A DNA stretch of 64,000 nt, taken from Echinarachnius parma. Taxonomy: Eukaryota > Echinodermata > Echinoidea > Clypeasteroida > Echinarachniidae. The notes below the pieces were generated by a model that did not search any database, was not told the DNA's origin, and was given only the letters and a program-made list of their open reading frames with translations. This document shows, piece by piece, positions 62,612 to 64,000 of the stretch; the stretch's first letter is position 1, and every line of letters begins with the position of its first letter. The position numbers and the translations under genes were made by a program. The stretch covers positions 1 to 64,000 of the forward strand of contig JBAMJV010010538.1 in NCBI GenBank assembly GCA_037951105.1, written 5' to 3'.

Positions 62612-62851
62612 CAGTGGCTAAGCGTGGTCAGATTTTTTTTTAGGGGGCACGCAAATTATTGGAGAGGGGGGGGGGGGGGCACACTCTTATGTTATTTTTT
62701 TAAAAAGTCAAATACTTGGAGGCACACATTTTATATTTGTATATGGATTTTCCCCTTATGTTTTTTGTAATTGTTTTTGTCTAATGATTGGGCGGTGGCG
62801 GGGTAACATGCCCCCCCCCCCCCCCCCCCCCCCCTGGTAGCCACGGCACTG
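62612..62851. mobile_element. CAGTGGC hAT MITE with near-identical 8 bp TSD
   Basis: CAGTGGCTAAGCGTGGTCAG on the left, TAGCCACGGCACTG on the right, flanked by GCTGAATA (62604-62611) and GCTGAAGA (62852-62859). G and C runs lie inside. Related in reverse to 51120-51323. Confidence 0.8.
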
Positions 62852-62859
62852 GCTGAAGA

Positions 62860-64000
62860 CACTCAGTACCGAGTCACTTGAACGAGCCATCCAAATTACA
62901 CACACTTGTGTACATGGAAGCAGCAGTAGGGTTTAGTAATGCAGCCTCTAATCTAATTTTATGAATCAACTAGTTCTGTGGGTTGTAATTATGCAAGTGC
63001 ACTGTCAGACAGCAGTCAACGATTCTGACGTGCATTTAAAGACGGGGGATCGGGTATTGGTAGCCAAAGGTCAACCCCTTGGAAAGATTTAGGGCCGGAT
63101 AGGATGAAACGCCCGCAAAAAAAAAATTTATGCCGCAACTTCATGGCGGACTCTCGCGGAATTATTCATTACCTTCGGATAATCCAATAAACATGATAAA
63201 CAAAAGAAACAACGACATCAACATCTAGTATTTGGATTACATGTGTTCAAGCCACTAGAAATAATCTCCCAGATTCATGAATTCGTCTTGTCAAATATAT
63301 CCCTACACTTGCCACAAACAACTGCACAACTGCACTTTCTAATAGTACAGAAATTTAGATTTTGAAGTTAATTTTCATAAATACATGTACTATATGTAAT
63401 TTCCATAAACTTCTGAATTTCTTTCATTGCAACGATTTAGTAATAGTATTTGATCATATTAACTTGTAGTTGACTGCCTGTTTTTGTTTCCTTATTTATT
63501 CTTTCAGGTCTCGAAGATACTTGGGCTTGCAGGGGTCTATGAAGAATGCATATTATACCAACATTGAATAAGTCTTGCCTCTAGGTAAACCCATTGCTTA
63601 TGGGAGCTGGGTGGGTTATGTACAAAGCTTATACAGGGATTTCAGAACCTCGAAGAGAATGGGTTATCAAATGGCTACAACTGCGATAAAGTAGGAGTAT
63701 AATATCAAAATCAAGTAAGTCTCGCACAGATGGTTAACAAATTAATGGCTATAATTGCAATATAGTCCATACTATTACAAAATATGTTGGTTTGTGATGT
63801 CTATTGATGTTCCCTTTCTTGTTGTTGTTGTTGTTGATGAAGAGGTTGGCGGAGAGAGATGGGGGAAGAAGTGAAGTGGGAATTTCAAAAAAGATACAAG
63901 AAAGCATTGATTCATAGGAGAGGCTACAACGAAGAGCCGGGGAAATATATATATATGCAGAGTAAATTGTTATGAGCGGGAACAATTACTAGTAAAAGAC
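62860..64000. other. Intronic DNA, no feature
   Basis: A short (GTT)n run at 63822-63836. A CTTTCAGGTCTCGAAG acceptor-like site at ~63502 (+) is not followed by a recognisable exon. Confidence 0.4.

Larger units (their letters stand above)
59276..64000 (-). other. Intron of the RBM24/38-like gene
   Basis: Upstream on the minus strand of the last exon, with no other exon recognised. Contents are listed separately: 20 bp and ~180 bp tandem repeats and two MITEs. Confidence 0.5.

Noticed and set aside
63500..63600. Exon-like start after CTTTCAG
   Set aside because: The following reading frames are short and match no recognised protein; no supported donor.

Overview
This window looks like nuclear DNA of a marine invertebrate. 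The introns are long with GT-AG borders, the intergenic DNA is AT-rich, and microsatellites, poly-C/poly-G tracts and small inverted-repeat transposons are dense. The conserved proteins and the style of the repeats suggest an invertebrate deuterostome, perhaps an echinoderm. That assignment is inference; no ribosomal or mitochondrial marker is present.

Layout. Positions 1-9600 hold only repeats: a TG-rich microsatellite, two palindromic MITEs, a 2.06 kb inverted-repeat element built almost entirely of ACGTC-containing tandem units, and a ~4.2 kb structure with ~550 bp divergent inverted arms. Positions 9663-38624 (+ strand) carry one complete gene, TM9SF1 (transmembrane 9 superfamily member 1). 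I could assemble it as 14 coding exons with GT-AG introns in compatible phases, giving 590 residues. Its introns contain two hAT-type elements, a TA-flanked element with TAACGCCGTGAC motifs, two elements carrying arrays of AGGTCA direct repeats, an L2/CR1-like LINE on the minus strand, and many MITEs. Positions 38625-52650 are intergenic or 3' UTR DNA full of MITEs, many nested. Positions 52650-58932 are AT-rich and probably include the 3' UTR of a second gene. Its last coding exon lies at 58933-59275 on the minus strand and resembles the Tyr/Ala/Gln-rich C-terminus of RBM24/RBM38 RNA-binding proteins. Its other exons lie beyond the window. The two genes converge tail to tail.

The most unusual signal is in TM9SF1. 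Nine of its 14 coding exons (3, 6, 8, 9, 10, 11, 12, 13 and 14) have one to three nearby partial copies. Copies that include the acceptor side lie upstream of the intact exon and copies that include the donor side lie downstream, as expected from repeated small tandem duplications across exon-intron borders. Other notable signals are the ACGTC element, transposon-borne AGGTCA arrays, a MITE whose centre is an array of TTCTTGATATCAAGAA palindromes, and a concentration of TTAAAGGG-ended (T2/Kolobok-like) MITEs.

The two genes are not known to act together: TM9SF1 is an endomembrane multipass protein and RBM24/38 proteins bind mRNA. No tRNA, rRNA or CRISPR array was found.
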